This document shows positions 35,301-48,100 of a stretch of DNA of 64,000 bases, one piece after another. This stretch comes from Rhexocercosporidium sp. MPI-PUGE-AT-0058 (Eukaryota > Ascomycota > Leotiomycetes > Helotiales), in contig JAGTJL010000003.1 of the NCBI GenBank assembly GCA_020746875.1, positions 2,790,001 to 2,854,000 on the forward strand. Direction: 5' to 3'. The position numbers and the translations under genes are program-made. The number at the start of each line of letters is the position of its first letter. The stretch's first letter is position 1. The notes beneath the pieces were generated by a model, which searched no databases, was not told the DNA's origin, and saw only the letters and a program-made list of their open reading frames with translations.

Positions 35301-37550
35301 AATGCGAACAGACCACTCATTTATATCAGAGACATATTATGATATAAACAAGAAATTGACTACTGGCCGTTCTTTTCTAAGTTTTTGCCTTCTTCTTCTG
35401 CCGCTGCCTCCCCTCCTGTCATTTTGTTCTTCACTTGACTAGAGTTCGTCTTGTGTCCCTCCTTCGCTCGCCACCTCACAATTCAACTTCAGAAACCCCC
35501 CAAAATCCAAACGCCTCTATTCGCTCTGGCAGGCGGAGCAGGCTACGACTGAGGATCTTTATACTTAATACTTGATACTTAATACTTGATACTTGACGTT
35601 TCCATCGTCAACGGTTTCTCACCCACTTGTCATTACTGTCGCTACTGTTACTCCTGTACCGTCAACGTTGACGACCCCGTGGCTGGCCTTCCCAAAAACT
35701 CACGACCACTGCACCAAACTCATCTACCCAAAATAGACGCACGCAGCGACTGCCGACCTGTCACTCCCTGCTCTCACTCTCAGTCAGTCAATCAATCAAT
35801 CAAAACCTCACACCAATCAGCATACCGACCCAATCAAGATTCCGCGCTGCAGCGCAACCCTATCCCGTCGTTCCACCGGACAGGACAGGTTACACGGCTG
35901 GCAGCATTCCATTCCATACATACCACTCCGAACCGATACCGAAAGGAAACGCAAAAGCGATCCAATTCATTCTCGCGACACTGCCTAAACAGCTTCCCTA
36001 CCAATACCTGAATATCTCGCCACCAATATCCAATACCAATACCAAACAACACGATAGCAGCCAGCCAACTTCTCACACGGGAAATTCAATTCAATTCCAG
36101 AGCAAGACGGCAACCTCCTCCCAATCGGAGTCGGAATAACGACTACTATCGAAGTTGCTTTTCAGGGCTTGCAAGCAAGCTTACTTTGCTTTTGACATCC
36201 AGGTCCAGGTTCAGGTTCCGGTCCAGGTTTACGACCAGGTCCAGGATATTATTATTCTTTCTGGTGTGCAGGGATCCGAAAGTCTGGCTCGTACCAAGGA
36301 AGTTCCCCCGCTCAAGGGATCCCCCCGCCAAAAAACCAAATACCTCATCAGCTCAACAACCCCTCCCCTTCCCCTTCCCCTCCCCCAGTCCCGGTCGGTT
36401 CACGCGACGCGTTGAGGCTCGACCACACAAATATCACATCCACTAGGAGGAAGAGAAGAGAAAGGTTGTTTATCCTCCCCAGTATCCCCTCAAAAATATT
36501 CCTTCCCCAGATATTCCTCCACCTCCTCCTCGTGGATTTCTCGCGTGGTGCAAATAATTCAATACTCTCGCTCGCATTGAAAACGGGACTCAGCTTGCTT
36601 GCTTGCAAGTTCCGTGATTCGGTCTTCGCAAATCCGGCCTTCGGTTCCGGCCAATTCAGCCTTGCGCTTGTTTTTGTTTAAGCCTTCGCCTTCCAGGATC
36701 CAGTCGCGTAAGCTTGGTGGGGGTTTTGTATAAACACGATTGTCTCTACAACAAGGCCGGTCGACACGAGGAGCAAGGGCAAAGAAGGAAGGAAGAAGAA
36801 GAAGAAGAAGAACCCACCCCTCTGAACGCCCGTCTGAAAATCTACTTCACCCGCCCAGCCTTCCGTATTGCATTCACCCTAGCTATCTTCCCGATCCCGA
36901 CTTATCACACTACACAGCTCAGGCCTGGCAACCGACCTGTCACCGACCGATTTTTAGACCCAACTACTTACGACTGCAGGAAAGACGAAAATCGAAAACA
37001 CAGAAAGCCTGCCTGCCACGCGATACGTAGTCGTCCACTGGTCACCTACTTCCTGCAGGCTTCCGGGCAATCCATGTACGGCTTTCAAGCGACAGCGTCT
37101 CACATCGCTGGAACTTGCAATCCAACCAGATCCTTAGAAACGGGTAAACCCTAACTGGGCGAGCACAAAAGCAACCCTATTCCGACAAACTGACAAGAAT
37201 TGGGTGCTTGGTGGGACGAGCTGTGTACAAGAACACACTCTAAAGCAACTAGGAAGTGAGATTGGTATACTTTGTGAAACCCTCGAAAATCTTGGAGAGA
37301 GTTGAAGAACTCGTGGGAATTGACTGAAAGTCCTTTGAAAGGACCGTCGTTCCAACACTACTCAGTTCTCGTGGGTGTTGTGGTCGAAGCTCAAGACATT
37401 GTTTGTTTGTCGTCATTCGTTTGAGTCTCCAACAACAATACCATCCCGGCCGCGCCAACTCTTTATATTCCTCTCATTCCTCTCAAAACTGTTCCACAGG
37501 AGCGCGCGATTTTCATTCTCTAAGTACCACTGATTCTCGTCTTTGTCGCA
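29322..37550. other. 8.2-kb gene-poor region
   Basis: No frame here has a domain that I recognise. The left part (29860-30425, -) has a Ser/Pro-rich frame with a hydrophobic start, which I do not trust. The middle (31323-32041, -) has overlapping frames with a hydrophobic stretch but no splice arrangement that I can support. The right 3 kb contains many short upstream frames, low-complexity tracts and pyrimidine-rich DNA, which fits a long promoter and 5' leader for the gene at 37551. A noncoding RNA gene is possible but not shown. Confidence 0.5.
35562..35597. repeat. Short tandem repeat (14-bp unit, about 2.5 copies)
   Basis: The unit TACTTAATACTTGA occurs twice, then TACTTGA. It lies in the upstream region of the membrane-protein gene at 37551. 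Confidence 0.8.
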
Positions 37551-38987
37551 ATGGGGTTCACTCGCGCTTTGCCTCTGGCACTTGGCGCTTTGGCAGTATC
37601 CAGTGGGGTTGCTGTGCTGACGTTCGACATCATATTCGCGGTCTCCCTGTCTCGGAATTCGTCAACGGGGAAGGCGACTGTGGTAGCCATGGTCGCGTCG
37701 GGGTTGAGCGCAGTGACTGTGGCTCTGTTACTACTCCTGCTAGGAAGGCAGATTCGATATCGAAATGGAGCCCACATCCAGGATCTTGGGCATGGAAGAC
37801 AGCACACTTACTTGCTGGCCGGTTTTGGGGGGGTTTTTGGAATCCTGTCTGCAGCGGCGTCGGCAATATTGTTGGGGCTCATGAGGGCTAGGGAAGACCT
37901 CCCGAAACGGACCATCAATTCTTCAACGAAGACTTTGGTGATCGCTGCCTTTATCGTCTGGGCGATTTCCCTACTCTCTCAGGCAGTATTTGTAATCTGC
38001 ATGGTCATCATCCAACGGAAGGACTTCCAACAGCAAATTCAGACCTACGATGCCGAAGCCCAGCCACAGAATGCGTCGGAGATGATGCAATCTGCGAGAC
38101 CACGAGCTTCCAGTATGCAAAGAAGCATGGGGCACCGGGCAACTCCTTCGATTGAGTCTCCGCCACCATCGAGCGGTCGATCGCGAGCTGGATCTGACAC
38201 AATGTCTTCGTTTCGGTCCTCATTCTCTCAAGTTGTGCGACCTATTAGCTCCAAAACCAAGCTCCTCTCGCACAACCACAAATCACCATATAGACCACGA
38301 TCAATCGAATCGAACCACTGCGAAACAATTGTAACGATTGAGGACGGATTCGATTCGTGGGATACATCTGCTGTGGACGCGCAGTCAAGAGAAGCAGTCG
38401 CATCAGCTTCACCAACTCCTCCTCGATTCTTAGAAACCATCCCAGCAAGTCCTACAACCAGCAGAAGTGCAAGTCCTGGGTTTCCTCTGGACCTGGAGCC
38501 TCCCAAGTCGAGAAAGAGGAGTCGAAGCTACAGTCCAGCGAACAGCTCCAGAGACCTTTCCAAGGCAATCAGGACGCAGAGCCCAACCGAGAGTGTGAAC
38601 AGTGAAGCGCATATCCACCCATTATTCCGGACCGATTCGCCTACACCACCACCTGCTGCCACACCGGGAACTGTGGTCACCGCGGCGCCAGGGGCCGGTC
38701 AAGTCATATGCGATCGACAAAGTATCCGATCAATACATCGTATGAGGAGTGGAAGTCTGCCATCGAGTCCAAGTCCACTAGTGCACAGTGCGAGCTTAGA
38801 TAGCATTCGGTTGGCAATAGAAAGGGAGGAATTAGAGAGGTTGGAGGAAGTTGGAGGAGAGAGGACTTTGACGCCTCCGATTCCTGATTTCATTCTAAAC
38901 GGCGGACCAAGGAACAGTATGCAGGTCTATAATTCGAGGAGGAAGCCAACGGGCTTGGGCATGCTTGGTGAGGTGCGGGACGCATAG
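37551..38987 (+). CDS. Four-helix integral membrane protein with long cytosolic tail
   Basis: A single exon encodes 478 residues. The first 155 residues contain four hydrophobic segments: residues 4-32 (LALGALAVSSGVAVLTFDII), about 42-65 (VVAMVASGLSAVTVALLLLLL), about 86-109 (LAGFGGVFGILSAAASAILLG) and about 126-151 (TLVIAAFIVWAISLLSQAVF). The remaining 320 residues are Ser/Pro/Arg-rich and probably disordered, with many S-P and R-x-x-S sites suited to phosphorylation (SRSASPGFPL, KSRKRSRSYSPANSS). The C-terminus has a charged helix (RLAIEREELERLEEVGGER). I do not recognise a named family; the layout resembles conserved fungal membrane proteins of unknown role. Codon use is uniform and no intron is needed. 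Confidence 0.72.
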   Translation: MGFTRALPLALGALAVSSGVAVLTFDIIFAVSLSRNSSTGKATVVAMVASGLSAVTVALLLLLLGRQIRYRNGAHIQDLGHGRQHTYLLAGFGGVFGILSAAASAILLGLMRAREDLPKRTINSSTKTLVIAAFIVWAISLLSQAVFVICMVIIQRKDFQQQIQTYDAEAQPQNASEMMQSARPRASSMQRSMGHRATPSIESPPPSSGRSRAGSDTMSSFRSSFSQVVRPISSKTKLLSHNHKSPYRPRSIESNHCETIVTIEDGFDSWDTSAVDAQSREAVASASPTPPRFLETIPASPTTSRSASPGFPLDLEPPKSRKRSRSYSPANSSRDLSKAIRTQSPTESVNSEAHIHPLFRTDSPTPPPAATPGTVVTAAPGAGQVICDRQSIRSIHRMRSGSLPSSPSPLVHSASLDSIRLAIEREELERLEEVGGERTLTPPIPDFILNGGPRNSMQVYNSRRKPTGLGMLGEVRDA

Positions 38988-40062
38988 ACAATGGTCTCTT
39001 GACGAGAGATGACGGCTCGACGCCATACGAATTTCCTTGTTGCATGTATGATGGATACCATGATGTTAGCGTGGCGTTTTATTTACAACCAGATATACCT
39101 TAGTGCCTAACGAAATAAAGACATTCAAGAATGCTTGTTGGAGTATGCGTAGGTTTGAAATGTGAAGCTCTGACTAGAAAGGTGACCAGGGAAGATACCC
39201 TAGCAATTGAACAAACCATCGTGACCTACCTGGTCCTCTTCATGTAGCGGCGCAGAGCTGTCAGATGTGTGTATAGCTTCATACCCACGTGCGCTTGAAG
39301 CTTGATGTAAGGATGGAACCTGGTAGGAGGCATTGAGAGATGTTCCTCTCGGACCAAGACCGGTGCGATTCCGTGACTAGGCCTTCCATCCCATCTCCAA
39401 ATATTGTATATGTCATGAGCCGCACAGATACATGCTGTCGGCTAGCTTTGGTGGAGAGGATTGTTCGTCGTTGTCGTCGCCGCCGTCACCTACAGAAAGA
39501 AGAGCCGCTAGCTAGCCCAGGGTAGCATCAAGACAAGGCTGAGATTGTCAACCCCGCAATTGATGATTCACCGCCGGGCGACAACCTGCTTTGCTTGGGC
39601 AGTGGGAAGTCTTGCTTGTGGTATGGTGGCGAGGGTGATGGTGGGAGCAGTACCAATGCGACAAATGCCGCGACAATTAATTCGATTTGATCCACAGTAG
39701 TGAAATTCGAAAGGCTGAGTGAGTTGAGTGGGAGGGGAGGAGAGGAGAAGAGGCAGGGCTTCGTGGACAAAGGCTGCCTCGTCTAGCGTACCGTAGCGTA
39801 TTGCCGCCGCCTGGCCCGTGCTTTCCCTCGCCTTGCCTCCATCTGGATCCTCAACTCCAGGTACTCTTCCTCTTCCATCCTCCTCTCCACCCTGCCTTTC
39901 CTCCCCTTCCCTTCCCTTCCTCTATCTTTCGAAGCAACAACAAAAGACACCGACCTTCGATAACTGGCTTTGGTCACTTAACAAGGGCACAACCTCATCC
40001 ACAAATACTACGATCCCCCCCCAACAGTTCGTTGCAGTGCCGCCCACTGTCCAGTCGCGACC
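38988..40062. promoter_or_regulatory. Intergenic region with the rad23 promoter
   Basis: A 1.1-kb interval between two genes on the + strand. The last 260 bp before the rad23 ATG are strongly pyrimidine-rich (39800-39940: CTTCC/TCCTC tracts), typical of a fungal core promoter and leader. No other gene is seen. Confidence 0.5.
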
Positions 40063-41606
40063 ATGAAGCTCACTTTCAAGGTATTCCCCCCTGCATACTG
40101 CTATTACCCCTCCCCTTTGGCAGCATGTATACTAATCTGGCTCTTGCATTAGGATCTGAAGCAGGCAAAGTTCGTCATCGAAGCTGAGCCATCCGAGCTG
40201 GTACGACAGTCTTTCCCCTCCATCTGCCCCATATTCCCTAACCACACCTTTGCGACCTCCCCTCTCGAACTCTGCTAACCAGAACGCAAACAGATCTCCG
40301 ATGTCAAAGAGAAGATTGCCAAAGAGAAGGGATGGGAGACTACGCAGCAAAAGCTCATTTACTCAGGTTAGTCGGGTGCTTACTTGGACATGTCGGCGCA
40401 CAACAGGCTGCTTACAATTCCTAGGCAAGATTCTGCAGGATGCCAACACCGTTGAGTCGTATAGCATAGAGGAGAAGGGCTTCATTGTCTGCATGGTATC
40501 AAAGGTATGCTATGGCCCTTCTATACTGCTTCTTTACAGCTAACGCCCCATTAGCCCAAGGCAGCACCTGCAAGTGCTGCTTCAACCTCAAAAGCCCCTC
40601 CATCCACTCCAGCTGCCCCAGTCGCTGCCTCGACTCCTGCTCCTCCCGCAGCCCCAGCCCACTCAACTTCCTCTGCGCCGGCTATTCCTGCCACTCCATC
40701 CCCCGCTGGGTCAGGCGCCGCTGCCTCTGCTCTTCCATCAACACCAGGCGGAGCTACGTCTGGTATTTCAATGGGTGCCGAGCGTGCTTCGCAAATCGCC
40801 GAGATGGAAAGCATGGGATTCGAGAGAACACAAATCGATGCTGCTATGCGTGCGGCTTTCTATAACTCGGAGCGTGCTATTGAGTATCTCCTCACAGTGA
40901 GTGTATTGAAATAGTTATCCAGACTGTGCTAACAATTCGCTAGGGCATCCCAGAGAACCTTCAACAGGAGCAGAGAGCCCCAGCACCACCCGCCGCTCAG
41001 GGTGAGGCTGCCCAAGTTCCCGCTGCAGTCAATCAAGGAGGCGGTGGTGGTGAGGAGCCAGTAAATCTTTTTGAGGCCGCAGCTCAGGCTGGTGGACGTG
41101 GTGGTGTTGGAGCTGGGTCCCGTGGAGCAGCTGGGAATATCTTTGGTGGTGCAGGAGGTGGTGCAGCTGCAGCTGAGGCTGGATTGGGCAACCTCGATTT
41201 TCTCCGAAACAACCCACAATTTCAACAACTCCGCCAAGTCGTCCAGCAACAACCGCAAATGCTCGAGCCTATTCTTCAACAAGTTGGAGCTGGCAACCCA
41301 CAATTGGCTGCTTTGATCGGTCAACATCCCGAGCAATTTCTCCAACTCTTGAGTGAGGATGGTGATAACGATGCGCCTCTTCCACCTGGAGCTCAGGCTA
41401 TCAGTGTTACTGAGGAGGAGCGTGCTGCCATTGAGCGGGTGAGTTACATACCACGTTCGACTTCGATAGCACTAACATTTTTACAGTTATGTCTTCTCGG
41501 ATTCCCCCGCGACCAAGCCATCCAGGCCTATTTCGCGTGTGACAAGAATGAAGAGCTCGCAGCTAACTTCCTCTTCGAACAACCAGATGATGACATGGAG
41601 GGCTAA
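40063..41606 (+). CDS. rad23: UV excision repair protein Rad23
   Basis: Nuclear nucleotide-excision-repair factor that partners Rad4/XPC and also ferries ubiquitinated proteins to the proteasome. Seven exons give 391 residues with consistent phase; introns are 40081-40152, 40201-40293, 40367-40424, 40505-40554, 40897-40943 and 41439-41486. The order of domains is the Rad23 one. The ubiquitin-like domain (MKLTFKDLKQAKFVIEAEPS to VCMVSKPK) is followed by an Ala/Pro/Thr linker and UBA1 (IAEMESMGFERTQIDAAMRA). The XPC-binding domain has LGNLDFLRNNPQFQQLRQVV and PQMLEPILQQVGAGNPQLAAL. UBA2 (AAIERLCLLGFPRDQAIQAY) precedes the terminal acidic EQPDDDMEG. A linker of Gly/Ala separates UBA1 from the XPC-binding domain. 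Three of the six introns lie in the first 310 bp. Confidence 0.95.
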
Positions 41607-44600
41607 ACAAGCTCTACGACGTCTCTTTTCTCTTTCTTCTAGTGCTGGCTATTTCCTGCACAGGTCCATGGAATTTTCTCTTGAGTCTGCACACAATAGC
41701 CAGACAATCATGCGAAAGGCCTGACTTTATCACATCCTTCCTTGCGATACCTTGTCCTCTTTTCCCGGCCTGGACCTCTTACCGAGTTCATCGAGTAAGG
41801 CATTGAGTCATTGAGTCATTGGTTTTTTGCTCCCCTCTGCATTCTGCATATTGCCGAACCCACGGGATCGAATACAACATGCAGCTTCCAAAACGAATAA
41901 ATGAATGGATGGATGGGTGGTTGGGATTGTGGATGGGTCGATGGTATACCTGGAAGGGGTGGGACTTTTTTGTATGTTCCGCAATGAGAAAAATTCATCT
42001 ACACATCAGTCTTTTGCTTTCTGCTGGGTTTGAGTAAGTGGCTCGTTCGTCACCCTGTGAGGCCGCTCTTTTGATGTGCTTGCTTTACTCGATGCTTTTG
42101 GGCTTTGCGCGGATCATATTTGGATCATGACTTGCAGGTTGGTGCAATGATTGCCTACATCTAAATCTGCATCTGTCTAAGAAACTGCTTCACCTTACAC
42201 TCAACTCTGTCCCTCCTCCCATGCCAATCCACGGCCATTGACGCTTGGCATTTTGAGTCTCAGTCCTTGATATATGTCTGTCATACTTATACCCATCATC
42301 TTACGTCTTCTGAAGTTAACTGACTGACTGGCTGGCTGGCTGACTGACTGACTATTAGAATGGATTGGAACCGATCCAGTTGAAGACAGGCCACTTTACT
42401 CGCCTCTTTGAAAAGATAGAATTCCGGAGATGGACGAATTGGGGATTGGACTAACGGTGTATCCGTCTCTAGGTCATGCGTGTGCGAGGGATGTGTAGTG
42501 AAGTGTAGTGGAGATGAGGATAGGCAGGTAGTCTTCTGCGTATGCATATACTGGTGGAATTGCCCGTTGTGGATCTTGGTCTTAATCATGATCACTGTCG
42601 AAGGCACTCTCTGGATTATAGTACCTCAGCAAGTAAGTGAAGTTTGGGACCTCGAACTCCTGCTTGTTGGGCAGTTTTTGACAGCCTTGGAAGTACTGGG
42701 CGGACTCACATTTCTTTAAAACATTCAGTGGAAGGTTAGGGATGCTGCAAATGTGCTCGTTGGCTCATTGTGTTACTACCTTTTTGGGTGGGACTAGACT
42801 TGCTGGCCGGGCCAGCAGTTGGGTACTGGAGTTCCCTTCCGAGATATTTCCTGCCGTATGAGTCTGCTGGGGAGATGTGTATGGGGAAGTAGATGAATGG
42901 ATTTCGGCGAGTGGTCGAGGGTTTGTTTTCGGATAGTGGTGTAGGGGTGTTTATGGAATCAATTTCGACATTGATTATCATGTGTAAACAGAGAATAATG
43001 AGGCAGCACTTGAGGAGGAATCAGTTGTTAGCTGTGGGAGTTCATGGGGGTGGTCTTGATGGTGTTGGTCTTGACTTGCTTGGTGGGTTGGAAGATGTTG
43101 TGAGGACACCAATCGGCGATAGGTAGCCATACTATATATTACGTCAATACATTACTAGAAGTATTGAGGAATATCAGGAGTGCATTGAATATTTGGTCGA
43201 AGTTGCTGTCCGTTCTGAAATTAACGGTTTCATTGCCCGGCGGTTGGACCATTGCCGAGCCTGTGATCACCCCTTTAAGGAACTGTACATAGTGCAAGCT
43301 TGCAAACCGAGCGAAGTTCAATGTAGAGTATTCGACGGATCTATAACTCTGGGTCTGCTTAGAAGCACGATCCATGTGGCAATCCCTCTGTGTCGGTCGT
43401 ATTCTTCGCGACACGTAGTTGATGCAGCAGCCATGTCATCTTCAGCTGGAATGGCTGTGAACGATATTATCTACCAGTTCCGAATTCACGTCGGAGAAAC
43501 CCTTGATAAACTTCCAAATTTGTGAACGCAGTAGATCGGAAATCATCAGGTTTTAATGAAACCCTTCTAGTCAAGTCGTGGGCCAGGACAGCAAGCGTCT
43601 AGCAAGTGATGTCTACCACCTAAAAGGCGATCATTCATTTCGAAGAAACAATATGCGAATCTCGTTGGGGTTTCACATATCATTCGAAGCAGTGGATATG
43701 CTTTGATAGTATCAATAATGGGAATTATGCTTCAATATCAGGCCGCACGCTGCGGGAGCGGACACATGAAGCTGTTGAGCCCTGCGAAAGTTTGGCGGCG
43801 ATTTGGAAGTTCAGAATGCAGCTCTAGAAGCCTCGAAACAATATAGAGACTGTCTAGTGCAGTTAGAGATATTCTCAAAAATTCCAGAAAGATTCCCGAC
43901 GTCGAATTTGACGTGAAGAAGTTCGATTTACGAAAGACGGAGGGCAGCATCTCACTCCGGGAATCCTCCCAGTGGCGATAGAGAATGCGAGGAGTCTTCA
44001 GATCTCAATATTTTCAGTCGGAAGAACGATATCAAGGGACACATGTCTACTACTTCCCCTCGAGTTGATGCGCACGCTTCAACTGCTTTGTGATGGATTC
44101 TGGAAGTCCAGTCCGAACAAAGTGGGTCCTCCAATTTCGGGGGGTTCGAGGTCTCAGCTCTCCACCCTCGACGTGATGAGGTAGTTTGGAGATGCTCACC
44201 ATGAACCACGCTGGATAAATACCATGAACCAAGATTGGGATGGAATACGTACCGGATGATTCATTACCTGATACATAAAATTCCGAACAAAATTCCTTCC
44301 TGATGAGAGTATTGAGGTGGCTGGGAGTTAGTAAATGAGGCTTTCAGCTCGCGACTTGGCTGTCATAACTGCACAACACAGTCATCAATTGTAAAACTGA
44401 TACCTGAGTAATTAGCCCTCACACGAGATAGTACTGAGAGCGCGCAGTATGGCAATTAAAGTTCTTTGGTGGTAATTATCATGTTTCTGGTCAGTTCCGT
44501 GCCAAGCATTGACTGACATTGACTGTAGGAGGTCAAAGGTTTCTTTCTAATCGCCTTCAACGCTCTGAATGTCAAATAAGTCGAGTATCAATAATACCAT

Positions 44601-45141
44601 TCCCTCGGTCATATTCTGCTCCTATCCCGCCCTCGATTTCAAGTATCAAAGTCCTGTTAGGATCAATATTGCATCTCGACGTCGGGCGCTGAAAAGTTGA
44701 TGATCCGTGGCCGCCGGGCTCTCAGCCAATCAGAGGCGATCATTTTTCTTACTCGCTTGGATTCTGGTCTCGTCCTGGGACAATGCGTTTTCTGCAACTA
44801 TTCTCATAATCAATTCACTCGACCTCGACCGCCCTTCCTATTGTCCCGGCTCAACTTTTCGAGTACAATAGCTACGTCGCTCACAATTAATTCTACCATT
44901 GTCATCGACACTCTAGCGCATCGCAAGAATCTTTTCGCTCGTCGCCCATCAAGCTCCCCCCGAGTTTCTTCTTCCATGCAACCTTTTCCAACCACCACGT
45001 ACTTCGACACCAGTTCTCTCCGTCAATTGAACGTCGACTGCAATTACTGCAAACCACTCTCGTTCCTTTTACGGACAAACTTACGCACACTTCTACTTAC
45101 TTCTTGCGTTCCTCGCACTCTGATCGTCTGTCGACATCAAG
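41607..45141. other. 3.5-kb gene-free region
   Basis: Between the 3' end of rad23 and the RGG-rich gene. It contains a tetranucleotide repeat at 42320-42351, a short + frame (43127-43525) that I could not assign, and no other recognisable feature. The last 450 bp before 45142 are pyrimidine-rich leader-like DNA. Confidence 0.45.
42320..42351. repeat. Tetranucleotide tandem repeat
   Basis: About eight tandem CTGA or CTGG units: two CTGA, three CTGG and three CTGA. The mix suggests an imperfect microsatellite. Confidence 0.85.
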
Positions 45142-48100
45142 ATGGCGCCAGCTCGTCACGAGACTGGGCCTCCCCAGCTGGACGGAGCAGAAGACAAAAC
45201 TGCATACGGCACCAGAGCTTCAAAACGAAAGGCATCCGAGATGACATCTGGTCCTCCAGCTCCTCGACTTGCTTCATCACCTCCATCAAAAGTATCCGCA
45301 AGAACTGCTGCAAAAGCGAAAACTGTCGCGAAGAAGCCATTTACAGCCACAGAGCCCGAGCCCCGTCAACCTCTAGCCAAGAAGCGTCGATCTTCATCAA
45401 CAATTGCACCAGAACTACCCAGCTCCTCATCATCGGCAAATCAACTCCCAGAAGACCCAATCCTCGAGCAAAACTCCCTTCAATCGAGTAATCGCAATTC
45501 TTCTCAGGGAAATGACGATGAGATTGAGCCAGTACCCGGTTCGGCTACTTCCGGTCCCGAGCAAGATGCTGCAGATCAACCCGTTCCTGATGTCCAGTTC
45601 GATGGTCTCAATGGATCTAACGAGGATGACGCTGATGCCGACGCCGAAGGAGAGGACGAGGAAGAAGTCGCAATTCCTGATGAAGATGTTCCTGAACCTT
45701 CCAATGGTGTCCCAGGACCTACTCGTGGCCGTGGCCGGGGACGTGGTCGCGGTGGACGTGGTTTCAGAGGCGGTTCTCGAGGTCGAGGCTCAAGAGGTGG
45801 TAGAGTCAAGGCTGGTGTTGGTGCTCGTGGTGCTAAGCCAGTGGTTGCATCTACTCGAGGCAGGGGTAGAGGACGTGGTGGACGCAGAAAGAAGCCAGAG
45901 AATCCTCGCATCGACAGCTTCCACAAGCGTAAGATCGAGCTGAAGGCTCAATTCAAGGCTCTTGCTGCTCTACAACGCAATGCGTTGTCTGTTCTGGCCG
46001 ACAAGTCCGTTGAGATGATGCAGAATGATCCTTCTTACCACGAGACTCTTCCCGAGTTCAAGTCTGTTTCGAAGAAGCTCAAGAAGGAGTACAAGAAAAA
46101 CCTAGTCCAATTGGATGTCTTCACCGAACACGAAGTTGGACTGGCAAAGCGTACTCTTGAGTACAAGGAATATTTGGTTGAGCAACAGTACCGAGTAAGT
46201 CACCCGTCTTTCCGTCCTTGAACGTGTCTAACAAGCAGCAGTTGCAAATCGAGGAGATTCAGGAGAAGTATGAGCACCGTATCATGGAGCATGCCAACTA
46301 TGTATACTCCAAAGGCCATGCTGGCAAGGACAGTGGTGGTGAACTTGATGATATTCCTTTCTCCCAAGGCGTAAGTACTGCCTCTGTTATGACAGGACCA
46401 CACTAACATTCCACAGGAGGATGGTCGCATAGTATTGGACTCTTTCCCTCCACCGAAGAAGGTTCATGGAACTGGAATGCCTTTCATGAATGTGAGTCTA
46501 CTATCTATCTACATCTAGATCTCTACTGACATGTACCAAGCCTGGTGTTGCAGTTAGCAACGTTCGCGGCACTTCAGGCGACAATGACTATGAGCAACAT
46601 CCCGCCAATTGGTGGCAAGCCAAGTCGAAGAAGGAGAAGGCTACCATTCTCAGAAAGCAAGCTGAATGCGTTGCTGAGAAGGAGCGCATCCACCGCAAGG
46701 AGATGGGTGGCAGAGGCAAGAAGGGTGGTCGTCAAGCTCTTTTCCAACCAGGTGGTCAACAAGAGGCTGCCGAAGGAGGGGAGAGCGCTGAGCTTGCTGC
46801 TGAGGGCGAAGAAGATGGTGAAGATCAGCCTGAAGAGGAGCCCATTCCAGCTGAAGGTCCTTCTCGCCCACCTACCAGAGAAGGCTCATCACCTGAAGGA
46901 CTCGATCAAAACGTCAATGAGGATGTCGAAGATAGCGATGCCTTGCCCCAGGAGATCGATGAATATGGTGTCAGTATCCCACGCAAGAAGATTCGCCGCG
47001 ATCAGCCTGCAGCTTACAACCGCATCGTTGTCGACGCTCCAGTTACCTTCGAAGCACATGAGATTGGTCTTCGCAAGACTCATATGGTGAGACAGCCAGA
47101 TGGCAGTTTCAAGAAGCTTGGAAGAGACGTCGACCCGAATCCAGCCAGTGGCAAATTCTACTTTGAGCAACGACAAGGCCGATACAACGCTGGCAAGAAT
47201 GTACCAGAGGATCTTGATCAGGAGATTGTGGCTACACACAAGCTTCATCCCCGCCTTGGTCTACCACTTCCAGGTTCTCTCAACCCAGATCGTACTGAGT
47301 GTGAAGATCCATACTTCAAGGGTCGCACTGACTGGGGAGCTGAGTGGAAGAACACAAATCCTGTCATGTTCATCCATCACAATTCCGATGATACTAGGAC
47401 CATTTCACGAACCTCTCGTTCTGAATGGCTGTACCGAGCTGAGAGAGCTTTCGGCCAGATTCCTGTTTCAGAGAAGATGGCTGCTCTGCTTGCTGAATCT
47501 GGTGATCTTGAGAGCAGACCAGCCACACCTGTTGCCCCCGAACCCCCTCAATTCATTGCTAAGGATCTCGTCGAAGCAGTTGAAGCTGCGTCTGAAGTCC
47601 AAAAGCAAGATGAACATCGCGCTGCAGAGGAGGCACGTATCCAGGCCAGCCGACCTGCCCCGCCACAGATGTATTCGCCTGCTCCTCCACAGACACCAAT
47701 GTTCACCAGTCCTTCGGCGTCCGTGTACTCACCACCAAGTGCCTACCAACCACAACACCTTAGCTTCTCTCCCCCTCAACCAATGGCTCCACCATCGCGT
47801 CAAACAGGCTATGATCCAGTTAGAGACCGAGTCTACGTTACGCCCTACTCACAACCACAACCACAACCGCAACCGCAACCACGCCCACCTCCCCCTCCAC
47901 CACAACTCCCACACGCAACCTACAACAACGGCGGCGGTAATCTGTCTGACTTGGCAGATGCAGCCTATCATTACGGCGGCAGCAACACAAATGAGACCTA
48001 TAGCAGCATGCCTCCTCCGCCAACCTACCAAGCACCTCTCCACCCCTACGGAGCTCCTCCCATGATGCCTCAACAGCAGCAACAACATCCTCAGCGCATG

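Noticed and set aside
36161..36560. Several overlapping + frames rich in Val/Gln or Arg/Phe
   Set aside because: They arise from a degenerate CCAGGT/CCGGT repeat and pyrimidine tracts in a leader-like region, not from a gene.
43127..43525. An open + frame ending with a segment (AVNDIIYQFRIHVGETLDKL) that recalls the N-D-x-x-S-x-x-x-E region of trichodiene-type terpene synthases
   Set aside because: The Ser and Glu positions do not match, no aspartate-rich motif is visible, the frame has no ATG near its start, and no continuation is found.
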